A stretch of 64,000 nucleotides of DNA from Ecdyonurus torrentis (GCA_949318235.1 OX439131.1:1858168-1922167), one strand, 5' to 3'. Positions 10,581 through 24,030 are shown, numbered from the stretch's first letter. Made by a program: numbers and translations. Notes: generated from the sequence alone by a model not told the origin.

Positions 10581-11135
10581 ACAAATCAGTTTTTCTGATC
10601 TGATATTATATACTTTTGATTTCCTAGTTCTTTATGATTCTTATTTATTTCTATTTTTTCAGTATGTAATTCTTTATAGTATTTCCCAATAAATATTTTT
10701 CTTTATTTAGTTAAATAAATGGGTTCTGTGCATTCGGTTCTGTCTTTGGTTTTTGTAAGTTTTAATAATAATAATAATAATGATTTTATTGAGCAAAATA
10801 TCACAATACAAACATTGCACATTAATAAGTTGAAAATGGATACTACTATATTGTATGTAGGTGTATCCATAAAAAAAGTTACGGTAACCCACAACGCTGA
10901 CTTATATGAAAACAAAAGTGTTGGGTTGATACAAAATTGCGGTGTTTGATGCCTAATTTCAGTAGCACTAGCGATAGAATGTACAAATTTTATTAACGTG
11001 GCAAATATGGATTGGCTGGCAACCATTTTTATTTTCTAGTTGATACTTTTTTGATGACTAATGAAAAATTTTAACGCACATCTATACTAACATAAAAACT
11101 TTTTCTAATTACAAAAGTGAAGAGATAAATAAAAT

Positions 11136-11137
<2 letters not shown>
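10580..11137. other. Non-coding stretch
   Basis: Contains an (AAT)n run near 10766-10780. The overlapping frames at 10703-11026 on both strands lack any recognisable domain. Confidence 0.45.

Positions 11138-11179
<42 letters not shown>
11138..11179. repeat. Poly-T tract
   Basis: About 42 T. Confidence 0.9.
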
Positions 11180-12141
<962 letters not shown>

Positions 12142-12765
12142 AAACAAAGAACAAGATGAACTGTTAATGAGGCACTTCGTTATTTAATCAGTTCCTAAAT
12201 TTACTATAGAAATAGAAAAAAGTGTAATCAGAGCTCAATACAAAGTCACTATAATTATTTCGTAATAGTTCATTTTAAAAACTTTAACATTTCTTTATAA
12301 TAAGACCTTGCTGCATTTTAAGTATTTTACAAGAATCTTTAGTTTCTTTAACAAATTAAATTTAAAAGCATCAATGCACATCAAAGTATAGAAGGATGCA
12401 AAAAGGTTTCTTATATAAGATTCCAAAGTTGTCACTTCTTGTAAAGTAACTTGCATTCCTTGTGTGCATTTTTGTGAGAATATATCTCGCTTTGTGCTCC
12501 CTTGTGTGTTCTATTGCGCTGCTCTTACAGTTTTGCTTCCACATAAGTGTATTATATGTTTTACACTCAAGTATTGTATTACGTAGAACAAACGTTTTTA
12601 TATCAAATAATCCATAGTTTCTCAACATTAAGCAACTTTTTTTTTATCTTTTTTTTCTCTCTTTCTCTCTTTTTTTTTTTTTTTTTCTTGGAAGCTAATA
12701 ATAATTCAATATTGGAAAAAATTAAACGAAGAAAATCATTTCATAATTTGTTGAGTAAAAATGCA

Positions 12766-13105
12766 CTAAAGCCATAGACCACACAAAACAACACGTGCTT
12801 TTTAATGAATAAACGCGAAATGGGATTTCAAAACTGATGACATTTTTTACCAGAATGTTAATGTAGCCCCACGAGAGAGCGTGAAAAAAGTGTAAAGTAT
12901 GCCATTTGCGTGAAAATTCATGTTTATGACGTCATAAACATGCAAAAATTAGTATGAAAATGTTGTGCGGGTTGCATAAATCGACTTTTCTGATCACTGC
13001 TACGGGGCTACTGTTGGGTTTTGAGACAAACTAAAGTTATTTATGTAAATCCTATCAAGTGTTATGTGATATAAATCCTTATGTTTTTCTCTGGTCTATT
13101 CCTAG
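12766..13105 (-). mobile_element. MITE family A, copy A3
   Basis: About 340 bp in reverse orientation: CTAAAGCCATAGACC at the left, GGTCTATTCCTAG at the right. The terminal TTAA has mutated to CTAA and CTAG. TGACGTCA is at 12927-12934 and the midpoint at 12935.5. All internal landmarks are present, including GTAGCCCCACGAGAGAGCG and CTACGGGGCTACTGTTGGG. Confidence 0.85.
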
Positions 13106-14023
13106 CAAACTGGAGTCCATGAAACCTACATATTCCACATTTTTATTTCCTGGCATTTAAAATGAAAAGGAATAACGTAAATCTAAAGCTTAAAATACTG
13201 AACAATTGTGCATGTTAATTTTTGTTTCAAATAACAATAGTATAAAAACTAATGAAAAATATTTAAAGAACATAAAATGTATATTCAAAACTTTTTCAAG
13301 CGTTGTAAATTTATTTTCTTCATACTTTTGATTTAAATAAAAAGAACAAATGACATCGTATTACATTGATGAAAATAAACGTTCAGGATATTTAAATCTC
13401 TTTTCATTTGAAAGGTATAATATAATATAAAGCTATACGTAAAATTAAATCTTACTTTCAGCTTTTAATTTGAACATAAATCCCTGCTGTCCTCATTCTT
13501 TTGGTATAAATTTATGCCATCTTTGTCACAGAAATAAGCAAGTTTTAGCAAGCTAGCTCAATAACCTCAACCCAAAAGTATTAACATTTTAGTTACGAAA
13601 CTTTATACCAAAGGAACTTTTCTCTCTCTCTCTCTCTAAGTCGAAAATTAGATTAAAAATGACACACGTATTAACATTTTCTGATACAACCAAGAAAATG
13701 TTTAAAATTGTCTTTTCATATTTAAACTTTATAATATAAAAGTTTTTATATTTCCGAATATCGTTATACATTTTTATTATGCTAATAAGATATCATGTAA
13801 TGCATTTTATATTTTATTTTTATTCCTAAACATTAATTCACATAAAAAGAGAGAGAAAATATAATTTTGAAGTCAATTCTCTCATACAATAGAAGACTTG
13901 GGCTTATTTTCAAATGTAAGCTAATGACTATAGAAAAAGAAGGACAAAAATAATAACAATAGTAAAACTGAACACGAATGTTCCTTAAACGATTTTTTAA
14001 AGTTTCTTAGTTTTATGGTTATA
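13106..14023. other. Non-coding stretch
   Basis: AT-rich. A short (CT)n at 13621-13637. No element recognised. Confidence 0.5.
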
Positions 14024-14317
14024 TTAAAGTGATACTATGGGGTAAATAACATGCATTTATTACGTCCCTTAACTCTTCCCTAGCCCCGTAAACTCGCGAT
14101 AATCCTGTAAAGTAGGCAACCTGCGCCGTAGTTGTGCGGCATCTCTGACGTCAGAGATAGAAACAACAATAGAAAGCTACGGCGCGAGTTGCCTACTTTG
14201 CAGGATTATCGCGAGTTTACGGGGCTAGGGAAGAGTTAAGGGACGTAATAAATGCATATATGAAGACTTCATACCAATATCTAATTTTGAAGAAGGCATG
14301 TTATTTACCCATGTTAA
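14024..14317. mobile_element. MITE C: 81 bp hairpin arms around a CRE
   Basis: A 294 bp element flanked by TTAA (14024-14027 and 14314-14317). Termini share GGGTAAATAACATGC as an inverted pair. Inside, 14051-14131 and 14177-14257 are inverted arms of 81 bp with only a few mismatches, so the element is a nearly intact hairpin. The loop holds a 16 bp perfect palindrome TCTCTGACGTCAGAGA at 14142-14157 with the octamer at 14146-14153. The arms carry GTTGCCTACTTTGCAGG and ACGGGGCTAGGG, matching blocks in families A and B. The high arm identity suggests a young insertion or gene conversion between arms. Confidence 0.9.
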
Positions 14318-14394
14318 ACGTAGTTGAAAAATCAGATAGGTTACGATGAAAATCGCGTTAAGAAAATTAAAATTTCATAATTGTAAAATCATGG

Positions 14395-14536
14395 TTAAGG
14401 CCTGTTTACTCGTTGCAATAGTTACACATGTGCAATTAATGTTTGTATGAATGCTCCACATTTAGAAAAATGTTTAACAAAAATGTAATGAAATTGATTA
14501 CACATTGCAATTTGTAGCTCCGTGTGAACACACCTT
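14395..14536. mobile_element. Small TIR element N
   Basis: About 140 bp with imperfect inverted ends: AAGGCCTGTTTACTCG at the left and the complement AAGGTGTGTTCACACG at the right, then TTACACATGTGCAATTAAT against TTGCAATGTGTAATCAAT. Flanked by TTAA at the left and TTGA at the right. It lies 78 bp downstream of MITE C. Non-autonomous; superfamily not assignable. Confidence 0.55.
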
Positions 14537-14867
14537 GAAACATTTCTAAATACTGTTTAGCGAGGGTAAGGTTTTTATTATTATCATTTTAATAATTACC
14601 AAATCATGATTTTAAACCTTTTAAAATAACCAAAGAATGCATCCATGTGTATAAATTGATTATGATTTTACGTCTTGAAAAGTTGAGTCTAATTTATTAT
14701 CATATTTATAAGATTATTAAATAATATAAAGATATTTATAACGTGATGATGCAATAATGCCGCGAATTGAAATAAAAATAAATACAATAAATAAATCTTA
14801 AGCATAACTTTCCTATCAGGTTGGGTACAGATTGGAATGCTTAAAACTTTTAAGTTTTATAAAATTG

Positions 14868-14869
<2 letters not shown>

Positions 14870-14905
<36 letters not shown>

Positions 14906-14923
14906 AAAATCTGATTTTTTAAT

Positions 14924-15006
<83 letters not shown>
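14870..15006. repeat. Poly-A followed by (CT)n
   Basis: Poly-A of about 34 (14870-14903), a short spacer, then about 81 bp of pure CT (14926-15006). Confidence 0.95.
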
Positions 15007-15008
<2 letters not shown>

Positions 15009-15466
15009 TTTATCTGTCTCTGTCAAATCACAATGTCAGCTAAAGAAAGTTAAGTTATTAAATAATTGCATTAAGTGTCATGGAAAATGCTCCATAAAGA
15101 CGAAGAAATAGTGACAAAGAGAACACTACAAAAACTATGTAACACTTACATTATTATCGCATTACTTAACACTTTCTTATATTTATTGCAAGTAGTTGTG
15201 TTTCATACAAAGAAAACTGTGTCACATAACATCAAAGGAATGTCAAATAAAAATACTTAAATGTGAGGATATAGTTAACCTACTTCTAAACAAGATGATA
15301 AAACAAGTTACTCTACTACAATTACGAGATACCTAGTATGCACCTTTGTTCACCTAACTTGTAAATTAATTAATAAGTTTGTTCGGATGCATCGTTGTTT
15401 ATCAATGAAATAATTTCAACAAATGTTTACTTTGCAACATTCTAAAATATCTCACTCTTAAAAAAA

Positions 15467-15700
15467 AATCGTTGAATTTTTTTTTCAATGCTTTAAATAT
15501 TGTAGAATTAACGATCATGACGTCACAAAATGTTGACATTTTAACGATGAGAAGGTAAATGACGTCACAAGTGTTGAATGGAAACCATATGTTTCCAACG
15601 GCAAAGTTTGACGTTTATTTTATTTTGATTCTATTGTTTGTGACTGTCAACGTTTAGTGACGTCATATCCGTTAATTAGACAGGAACGTTAATTGAACAT
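15467..15700 (+). mobile_element. MITE family D, copy D3
   Basis: About 230 bp. Recognised by ATTGTAGAATTAACGATCATGACGTCA at the left and CAACGTTTAGTGACGTCATATCCGTTAATT at the right (each spans two conserved blocks). Exact octamers at 15518-15525, 15560-15567 (spacing 42, as in D2) and 15658-15665. The third slot has decayed to TGACTGTCA near 15641. The ends are partly lost. Confidence 0.8.
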
Positions 15701-15821
15701 GTTACCATGTTTCAAACATTATGAAAATGTGAAATATGAAATTATGAAAAGGTTTTCAAGTCTTCATTTTTGATAGTGTAATTCATTAATGAATACATAT
15801 TTTTTCTTGTACGTATAAACG

Positions 15822-15859
<38 letters not shown>

Positions 15860-15860
15860 C
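15822..15860. repeat. Interrupted (CT)n
   Basis: About 39 bp of CT with a TTTC interruption. Confidence 0.85.
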
Positions 15861-16028
15861 CTGACTGTCAAGATTCAATAGAAAAAATATTGGGGTAAAA
15901 AAGGTTATAAAATTTAATGAGAATAATAATGAATTTTCAGTGTTCTTTTATATTTTATTAATACAAAGACATTTGGTATAGAGAGAGGTGGATGTAATAA
16001 AATGCTTGGGTGTTTAAAAAATTTAGCT

Positions 16029-16048
16029 AGGTAGGTAGGTAGGTAGGT
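16029..16048. repeat. (AGGT)n microsatellite
   Basis: Five tetranucleotide units GTAG/GGTA. Confidence 0.85.
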
Positions 16049-16499
16049 TGGGTGCCAAGACACACACACATACCTTACAAACCAACAGGTGCACAGAAAT
16101 CGATGCTTCTTTTCACGTGCCATTTCCTACTAACTGGAGGGGAGAATTATTTACTTACGTACATAAAGAGAATAAAGTTTCAAATTTTTTTATTATTTCA
16201 AATTAAAAAGCAGTTTTTTTTTCTATTTACGTTTTCAATGTTCCGTATTTCTTAAGTGTTCGTATTGTATTGCATTAAGGGTTGCATTTAGATGACTGCT
16301 TTCTCAAAATCTAAAAAGAAAACTTCCAAACTTTATGATGAAATTTAAAAGTTAATATTAACAGCTACCTATGATAAAATTTTCAAAATCCATGACCATC
16401 AGATAAGAGAGAAAATAATGATTGAAATTAGCATGGGCTCTTATGGGACTAAAACTTTAAAAAATTACAATTTAAAATGTAGCATGGTGACTCCTCATT

Positions 16500-16501
<2 letters not shown>

Positions 16502-16547
<46 letters not shown>
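16502..16547. repeat. Poly-T tract
   Basis: About 46 T. Confidence 0.9.
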
Positions 16548-16550
<3 letters not shown>

Positions 16551-17162
16551 TTTTAATGATACCTTATTTTAATGGTATCTCTGTACAACGTTTCAGATGT
16601 ATTTTTTTACAATTTTTTAGTCAAATGTCAGCTGATTTCCTGCCTTAAACTAAGAAGACAAAAATATAAAATTTAACGTTTGATATCTTTTACTTTCATG
16701 TACTGTACGTATAACGTTTTTTAACGTAATTTGTTAAAGTTTGTAAGTTTGAGCCAACTCTCTTTGTACTCCTGATTTTTTTCTTTTCCTACTTCGAAGT
16801 TCAAAATTTAAGAGATCAGCAGCAAGTATCTGCACTCGTATTTTTAAAATAGAGACTTTCTGAGTCACTCTAACTTTTTAATGTTAAAAATTATGAAATA
16901 TTTAACTTTAAATTGTCAGAGTTTACAGAAATTTTATTAATTTTACTGACAATTTTTATATTTTAAATAAGATAAACTCTAAAAGTGTGTTGATATACTT
17001 TAGTTCGTTCTGTAAAGTGAATCTCAATAATAGTGATTGGTTGACCAACAAAATAAGACACATTCATTGGTTGATCTTTTTTTCTTTTTCTTTTTTTGAG
17101 CCGATAAAAGTGAGTCGCATGTTTCGTACGGAATTTTTTTTTGTGAGTTTCTTTCATTCTTA

Positions 17163-17496
17163 TTAAAGGCATAGAAAACATTGAAACAACATGTTCTAAA
17201 CACAAAATGGGATCTACAAAACTGATGATATTTTTTACAAGAATGTTACTGCAGCCACACAAAAGAGCTTGAAAAATATGTAAAGTATGCAATTTGCGTG
17301 AATATTCCTGTTTATGACGTCAGTAACAGGCAAAAACTAGTATGAAAATGTTGTGCGGGTTGCATAAATTGAAATTTTCTGATCACTGCTACGGGGCTAC
17401 TGTTGGGTTTTGAGACCAACTAACGTTATTTATGTAAGTCCCATCAAGTGTTTTGTGATGTAAAGGCAAATTTGTTCATGTTTTCTATGCCTTTAA
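17163..17496 (-). mobile_element. MITE family A, copy A4
   Basis: 334 bp, reverse orientation, intact TTAA at both ends (17163-17166, 17493-17496). Ends are TTAAAGGCATAGAAAACAT and ATGTTTTCTATGCCTTTAA, a good 19 bp inverted repeat. This is a different terminal subtype from A1 and is shared with A5. TGACGTCA at 17315-17322, midpoint 17329.5. Confidence 0.85.
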
Positions 17497-19084
17497 GTTC
17501 AAAGTTCTAAAAGAAGAAATAAAAATGATCGACCATATGTATAAACGTAGTAAACAGGTAACGACGTCATAAACAGATGTTTGTAACAAAGGAACATTTT
17601 CGAAGCTGGCTCAATATTTGTGTGTAAGTTTATGGAACGAGCTATAATAACATGTTTCTAGAATTAAAAAAAAAAAAAAAAAAAAGTTATCTAAAGTATG
17701 ATAAGGCATCTTCTCACGTTCATAAATCAGAGTTGAAAAATCAATATAATTTTTTTTTTAACTAAATATAAAAACAATACTTGTTAAAGTACATTATTAT
17801 ACATATAAGTAAATTAAAAACTTTTTTCTCCCTTTAAATACGCGGATATATAAATTAATAAATTAAAATACCATTGTAAAATATAAATCAATTAAAGTGT
17901 TATTCGAGTATTAAATGCGTGCATCAAACAAGTGTGTATGTACATATACAAAAGTTTTATATCAAAAAGCTGATGACACTGCTACTTTTTATTACTCTAA
18001 TAAAATTTTATTGTACGCAATATTTTTTATTATATAATAATATATAAATTTATAAAATGTGAATTAATATAAATATTTTTTGGTATAAAGATATAGGATT
18101 AAAATCATTATTAAACTGTTGTTTTATTTGTTAGCGTACAAAAACTACTATAGTTTGAAAATTGCATTCGTTTTGAACACTATTTTCAAATCTCATTTTA
18201 GAGACAATTTTTATATTATATAAATATATATAAAAATTTATGACATTATTTATTTTTTTCTCGCATGAAAAAATAACCATTCTTTTTTATATATATATAT
18301 TTATATATATATAGTTTTTGATGAAATATTGCAATAGCTATAGCCCACCCTTTCATTTTTATCACCAAATTAATTGCAATATTTTCCTTTCGTAAAGCTG
18401 TAAGTATGTGATAAAAAGACATAAAAATTGTCATTTTTCTTGCATTTAATCCAGGAAGTTATAATATAGAACTTAAATTTATATTTTTTTTACTGGTAAA
18501 TAAAATTTTAATGATTATTTATCAGCAAACGTTCATTTTGTGTTTGTTTGCTCCTAGCTGATTATATCTTGACTTGGTTATTACACTTACTGACCACTGG
18601 GGCGGATACAGTAAGAGAGCTCGAGGGTCCATTCATCACTGTAGACTTGAACTTGTATGCAAGGGAGGAAGGATGCGCAATGTAAAGATATGCTTTTACT
18701 TGATTTATAACATAACATATGCCACGTGGCTATGCTGGCTTTTCTCTCTTGCTTTCCCACACATTGTATGGTGTTGTTTTTTGCTTCAAATATACTTCCA
18801 AATTCAAATGATTATTTAATTTACAACTCCATGAATATTGTAAAGATAATAAGTTTTTAACCATATTAAAATGCATGAAAAAAAAAAAAGGGGAAAAAAA
18901 AAAATTTACACACTACATATATTATTTATATAATATTATATAAAAAAAAGTTTATCTTTTAAAAGAAATTGTGATTTATTACTATAAAGTTTCTATTTAT
19001 TTTCGACTCGTTGCTTATGCTTCTGGCTATTTTTGTGTTGATAACTCTTTTAATTTATGATAGGAAAACTTGCAAGAGAGTGAG

Positions 19085-19086
<2 letters not shown>
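17497..19086. other. Non-coding stretch
   Basis: AT-rich. Contains poly-A at 17668-17685 and a mildly GC-richer segment at 18570-18770 whose forward frame has no recognised domain. A near-CRE CGACGTCA lies near 17562. Confidence 0.45.

Positions 19087-19172
<86 letters not shown>
19087..19172. repeat. (GA)n microsatellite
   Basis: About 86 bp, pure. Confidence 0.95.
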
Positions 19173-19175
<3 letters not shown>

Positions 19176-20207
19176 GTAAAACACACAAAAGAAATATTAT
19201 GAAATTCTGTTTTTAAAATAAAATTACCATATAATTAAAATAACAAATTATATCCCTTAATTATTACCTTTTTTTGTTTATTTCATATCTCAAAATTTTA
19301 ATGTTAATATTTTAAGTTTGTTTGTTTGTTGTACTTTTTTTTAGATTACTCACATTTCAATCTAATTTTTTATTTTATCTTTCCAAAAAAAAAAAAAAAA
19401 AAAACGCACGACAGATTGTAAATAATAATAGTGAAGCTATAACTTATAAAATATAATATATCATCATAAAGAAGAAAAAGCATTGATATGCTGTCTTGTA
19501 TGTACTTTTTCAACATTAAATCCTACTCCATTTACTCTTTTATATAAGTTTTAAGTCATTGAGGTAAAAAATAAAATAAACTTTTTATTTGCAGTAAAAC
19601 TTCTTTAGTTATATAAGCTTATAATTCTAATGCACTATAAGCTTACTTTATGCATGCTGCCTTTTCTTTCATAATAATTTATGGCTATATTTTGATACAA
19701 TGTTATTATATATATTTTTTCATGTTAATATTCATGTAATGATTAATGTATCTTGAAAATTTTAATATATTTTTATATACAATTTAATCACACTACCAAT
19801 AAAAGAGAGAGAAAGAAAAAAAAATGAATAGAAGTTCATTAGTTTTTTTTTATATATATATTTTTGTGATTGACGTTTTACTTCAACTCTTGATTACAAA
19901 GTTGATTATAATTTTATTTTACTGTTTTCGAGGGCGTGAACTGAGATTTTATTACTGGGACAAAATTAAACGGTTTGTGTCATGAAGTATCGCAGTTCAT
20001 TTTGTCGCTCTGAAAAAAGCAAGTTTTTTTCTTTCTTTTTTTCTTTTTTTTTTTTTTTTTACTTGGCTTATACGGTAGATACTTGATGAAGTAAAAAAAT
20101 CGTCTGCGGTCATTGATATTTGAACATTTTTAATTATTATAAAAATATTAAAAATTGGAAAAGTTAACGTGTTTCTGATAACTGATAACTAACGTAAGAG
20201 TGTTTGT

Positions 20208-20209
<2 letters not shown>

Positions 20210-20261
<52 letters not shown>
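20210..20261. repeat. Poly-T tract
   Basis: About 52 T. Confidence 0.9.
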
Positions 20262-20269
<8 letters not shown>

Positions 20270-20488
20270 AGCAAAGAAAAATGAAGCAGTTACAGCTTTT
20301 TATACACAAATAAAATAGAACGAAAATATATTATTCTCTGTCTCTCTTTCTCATAGTAATACTATATTATGTACAGTACTGTACTGTACAGTACATATTT
20401 ATATTGAAAGAAAAAAATAACACAGTTTGCAAGTTTGCAGAAATTCAATAAGTATCAATAATATATTTTCAATCTTTTATATGTGAGG

Positions 20489-20637
<149 letters not shown>

Positions 20638-21156
20638 CTTCCGATTTGTTTTCAATTGCGTAATACGATATGGACAGTAAAAAACTAAGTTGACAAGAAA
20701 TTGAAAAACTTGATCAGTTTAGAAAGAAAAATGTGAAAATTGTTTGTTATGTCCGCTTTACGTCACTCGTTTGTTTCATGATGATTTCCGGTATGCGATG
20801 ATGCGTAAACGACTATATGTCAAAAAATTTACCGACATTTTTGTTTTTATTATTTTTATATATATATATGTTTGTCACAAATTGACACAAGTATATTGGT
20901 TACTGATTTGTGATACTATTTTATATTATTGTTCTCGTCATATTTCTATTGTTGTTTTTCTCTCTCATTGTAACCTCTCGTAATTAAAATACAATGATAC
21001 CAACTTGCGATTATCATTATTTTTCTAAAGTGTTTTCATGATACTTTTATTATTGGAATTTTAATGTGTGGAAAATAAATAATACGATACTGCACAGCAT
21101 ACTGTGTTGTCAAGAACAATTTTTGATTGAAATTTCAAATTGGTAAAAATTTTACT

Positions 21157-21195
21157 TCTTAACATAAATACAGCATAATTTACGTAAATTATGTT
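21157..21195 (+). mobile_element. Fragment of MITE family E
   Basis: AACATAAATACAGCATAATT then TACGTAA matches the right-hand end of family E (ACATAAATGCAGCATAAATT then ACGTAA). It lies about 40 bp left of B1. Short, so only tentative. Confidence 0.4.
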
Positions 21196-21234
21196 AGTCA
21201 GTATGATGGAAAGATCATAATGGAGGCTCACATA

Positions 21235-21569
21235 TAAAGAGCCCCAGGCCTCTAAAACAAATTTCCTCTCAATGATAAATCATGAGATAGGATTATTATA
21301 AATACACATAATTTGTGCCTTATAACCCTTCAGAACTCTCGCAAACTGTGAAGAAACCTTGTCAAGTAGGCAATCCGCGTTACAATTTCTATTATAGACC
21401 CGGAATTGATGACGTCATTAATTCCTTAAGTTGCCTCCTTTACAGTTATTCAACCCCAGTTTGTGAGACTACAGAAGGGCTGAAGGATATAATATGGTGT
21501 ATGAATAATGGTCCCATCTCATGATTTTAACGTTTTTGATTTAATTTTAGGACACCAGGAACCCCTTAA
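21235..21569 (+). mobile_element. MITE family B, copy B1
   Basis: About 335 bp, opposite in orientation to B2. The left end is decayed (ATAAAGAGCCCCAGGCCTC); the right end is AGGAACCCCTTAA. The centre carries CCCGGAATTGATGACGTCA with the octamer at 21410-21417 and the midpoint near 21402. It shares with A and C the arms AAGTAGGCAATCCGCG and TTGCCTCCTTTACAG. The forward frame 21315-21524 is only the element read through. Confidence 0.8.
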
Positions 21570-21578
21570 AACTTTGTA

Positions 21579-21582
<4 letters not shown>

Positions 21583-21610
<28 letters not shown>
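21583..21610. repeat. Poly-T tract
   Basis: About 28 T, just outside B1. Confidence 0.9.
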
Positions 21611-21613
<3 letters not shown>

Positions 21614-22331
21614 TTTTGCATTAGCTTTTGTTTAAAAACTGAAATATTGAAATGCTAACGTCTGACTTTTAGAATTTGACTCAATCAATGTTTTTGTAAA
21701 ATTGATTGTCGTTTGTTTGAATTCCAAGTCAAAGCTCTTAGATTTATACAAAAGTTCTTGATATTTGACCATATAGATAATTTATTTATAAAAAAAAAAA
21801 CTCAAATATGTTTATTATAAAAAGCAAAAGTCGTTATTCTTATAGTATTAAATTATTTTAAAAATTTAGTTAACACTTAAACTCGCACACTATACAACTC
21901 GCACTAAATTGATTTTTTTTTATATTGTCCCCCCAACCCTTCTAGTAATAAGATATTGTTTTTTCTTTGTTTTCATTTCATCTCTATTGAATTGTTTTTC
22001 CCACAGAGATCAGTAAATAATATCACGCCAAGAAAATGAAAAAAAAAAAATAATGATATTTTATGAAAGGATTTTATTAGTAATGAAAGTGAAAAGACAG
22101 TAAAAAATAAACGTGTTCTGGTTTCAAAAAAAAAAAAAAAAAAAGTTATTTTCTCGTTATAACTGCATCAGTTGATTGCATGTAACTTTTTTTTTTTTTT
22201 AAGTATATTCAATCGTATAAAAATATACACAATTCTTTGATGATCTGCATTGTAATTTTTACATTAAGGGAGAGAGAGAGTCATATTTCTTTTGTAATAC
22301 TGTTATATGGATTGAAAAATATGCTTGCATG

Positions 22332-22339
<8 letters not shown>

Positions 22340-22407
<68 letters not shown>
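22340..22407. repeat. (CT)n microsatellite
   Basis: About 68 bp, pure. Confidence 0.95.
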
Positions 22408-22409
<2 letters not shown>

Positions 22410-23230
22410 GTCTCATGTCTTTCTCAATAACATAAAAAAGTTGAAACCCAATCATCCATATTGCAGCTTCCATTTAATCATATAACGTAAAACATTCATC
22501 GAACTCTGAAAGGATTTGTAATAGTAATTGAATTTAGAGTAGTATAGAGTGCAATATTTATTAGCTCTTTTCTATAGTATAAGAAGTATAAGTACCTTTT
22601 AAATTAAGACTTGAGTGAATGTCATTCGAATTAACTTTTGTACTCAATTTAATTTCTTGAGATTAAAATTTAGGTCATGGTGTACGAGAGATATTTTATT
22701 CTGAATTTTATTTTATTTTTGCAGTAAGTAAAGAGAGTCGATATTAAATAGTTGTCAATAATGAAAATAAGTCTTTTGTTTGATGAGACGTATGTCTTTA
22801 TTTTATTGCTTTACTTCAATGAAGAAAAAGTAAAATTTATTGCAAGAGTATTTTCTTTCATTCTTTCTTCTTCAGACTTTTATTGCTTTTTAACTATTAA
22901 AATTGAAACATATGTATTAATATATATATATATATATATACTGTATAATATGTACAGTATATTTTATTATGAAACTAAAATTAAATTGTATTACGGCTAT
23001 GAAAATGAAAAGATAAAATTGTGTCATTATTTCTCATTTCTCAATTTTTACCCCTCGTTGTTATCACATATATGAGATCTTAATACTTATTTGTCATTTT
23101 TCTTTCCTTCACGCACACACAAAGGCAGTGTCAGTAAATTATACCATGTTATAAGTTTTTATTATGTTTTTCCTTCGTATCTTTTATCTATATATTCTAC
23201 GTTTGTAAAAAAAAGAAGGAGTTGAATATG

Positions 23231-23315
23231 TTGGTATATGGCTTGAGGCACCGAGTGCTCTACTTTACTCTACGCTCTATTAGTCGCCTCGGTGCGCACG
23301 TTATATGTATACCAA
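23231..23315. mobile_element. Foldback element M
   Basis: An imperfect hairpin of 85 bp: TTGGTATATGGCTTGAGGCACCGAG at the left pairs with CGCCTCGGTGCGCACGTTAT..ATACCAA at the right (listed in two blocks). The loop holds TGCTCTACTTTACTCTACGC. The stem is GC-rich unlike its surroundings. Only one copy is seen, so it could also be a structured RNA or a replication-generated palindrome. Confidence 0.5.
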
Positions 23316-23434
23316 TAAGAAACAATCGTACGTTCGTTACACGTTCTTCGTTTGAAAGCAATTTTACTTTTCTCCATGTTAAAGTGAAAATCCAGTGATA
23401 GCAATCAGATCGTCTAAATATTTAATTGTGAACG

Positions 23435-24030
23435 CACGAACAAAAGTAAATACGTAATAATTATGCTAGATTTCAGGTACTTTTCTTTATTACATTATTT
23501 TATACTACATAATGATTATGTTATATTGCATAACTATTATGCTGTTTATATCTTAAAGGGCTTCTGGCCTCAAAAAATTAAATCAAAAACGTAAAATTCA
23601 TGAGTTGGGACCATTATTCATACACATATTACATCCTTCAACCCTTCTGTAGACTCACAAACTGGGGTTGAAAAACTCTAAAGGAGGCAACTTTAGAAAT
23701 TCATGACGTCAACAATTCCGGGTCTACAATAGAAATTGTAGCGCGGGTTGCCTACTTTACAAGTTTTCTCCCTAATTTGTAAGAGTACTGAAGGGTTGAG
23801 GCACAAAATATGTTTATTTATAATAGTCATATCTCATGATTTATCAATGAGAGGAAATTTGTTTTTGAGGCAAGGGGCATTTTAATTATTTTTGCTGATT
23901 AGTATCATAAATGCAGCATAATTTATGTTGCATTTATGTTCTAATACAGCATAATTGTTGTAAATTTGTAACTGCGTAAAATAATTATGCTGTACAGTAT
24001 AATAATTATTCAATATTAAATATGTAGAAA
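23435..24030 (+). mobile_element. MITE family E, copy E1, split by B2
   Basis: The left part starts CACGAACAAAAGTAAATACG, then TAATAATTATGCTAG, matching the family E left end. After the B2 insertion (23553-23885) the GCATAAT-rich body continues to about 24030. The right end is diverged. Confidence 0.65.
23553..23885 (-). mobile_element. MITE family B, copy B2, inserted in E1
   Basis: 333 bp with intact TTAA at 23553-23556 and 23882-23885. Left end TTAAAGGGCTTCTGGCCTC; complement of the right end TTAAAATGCCCCTTGCCTC. TGACGTCA at 23704-23711, midpoint 23719. The right arm has GCGCGGGTTGCCTACTTTAC, the same block as in MITE C. It interrupts an E element, so B moved after E. Non-autonomous. Confidence 0.85.
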
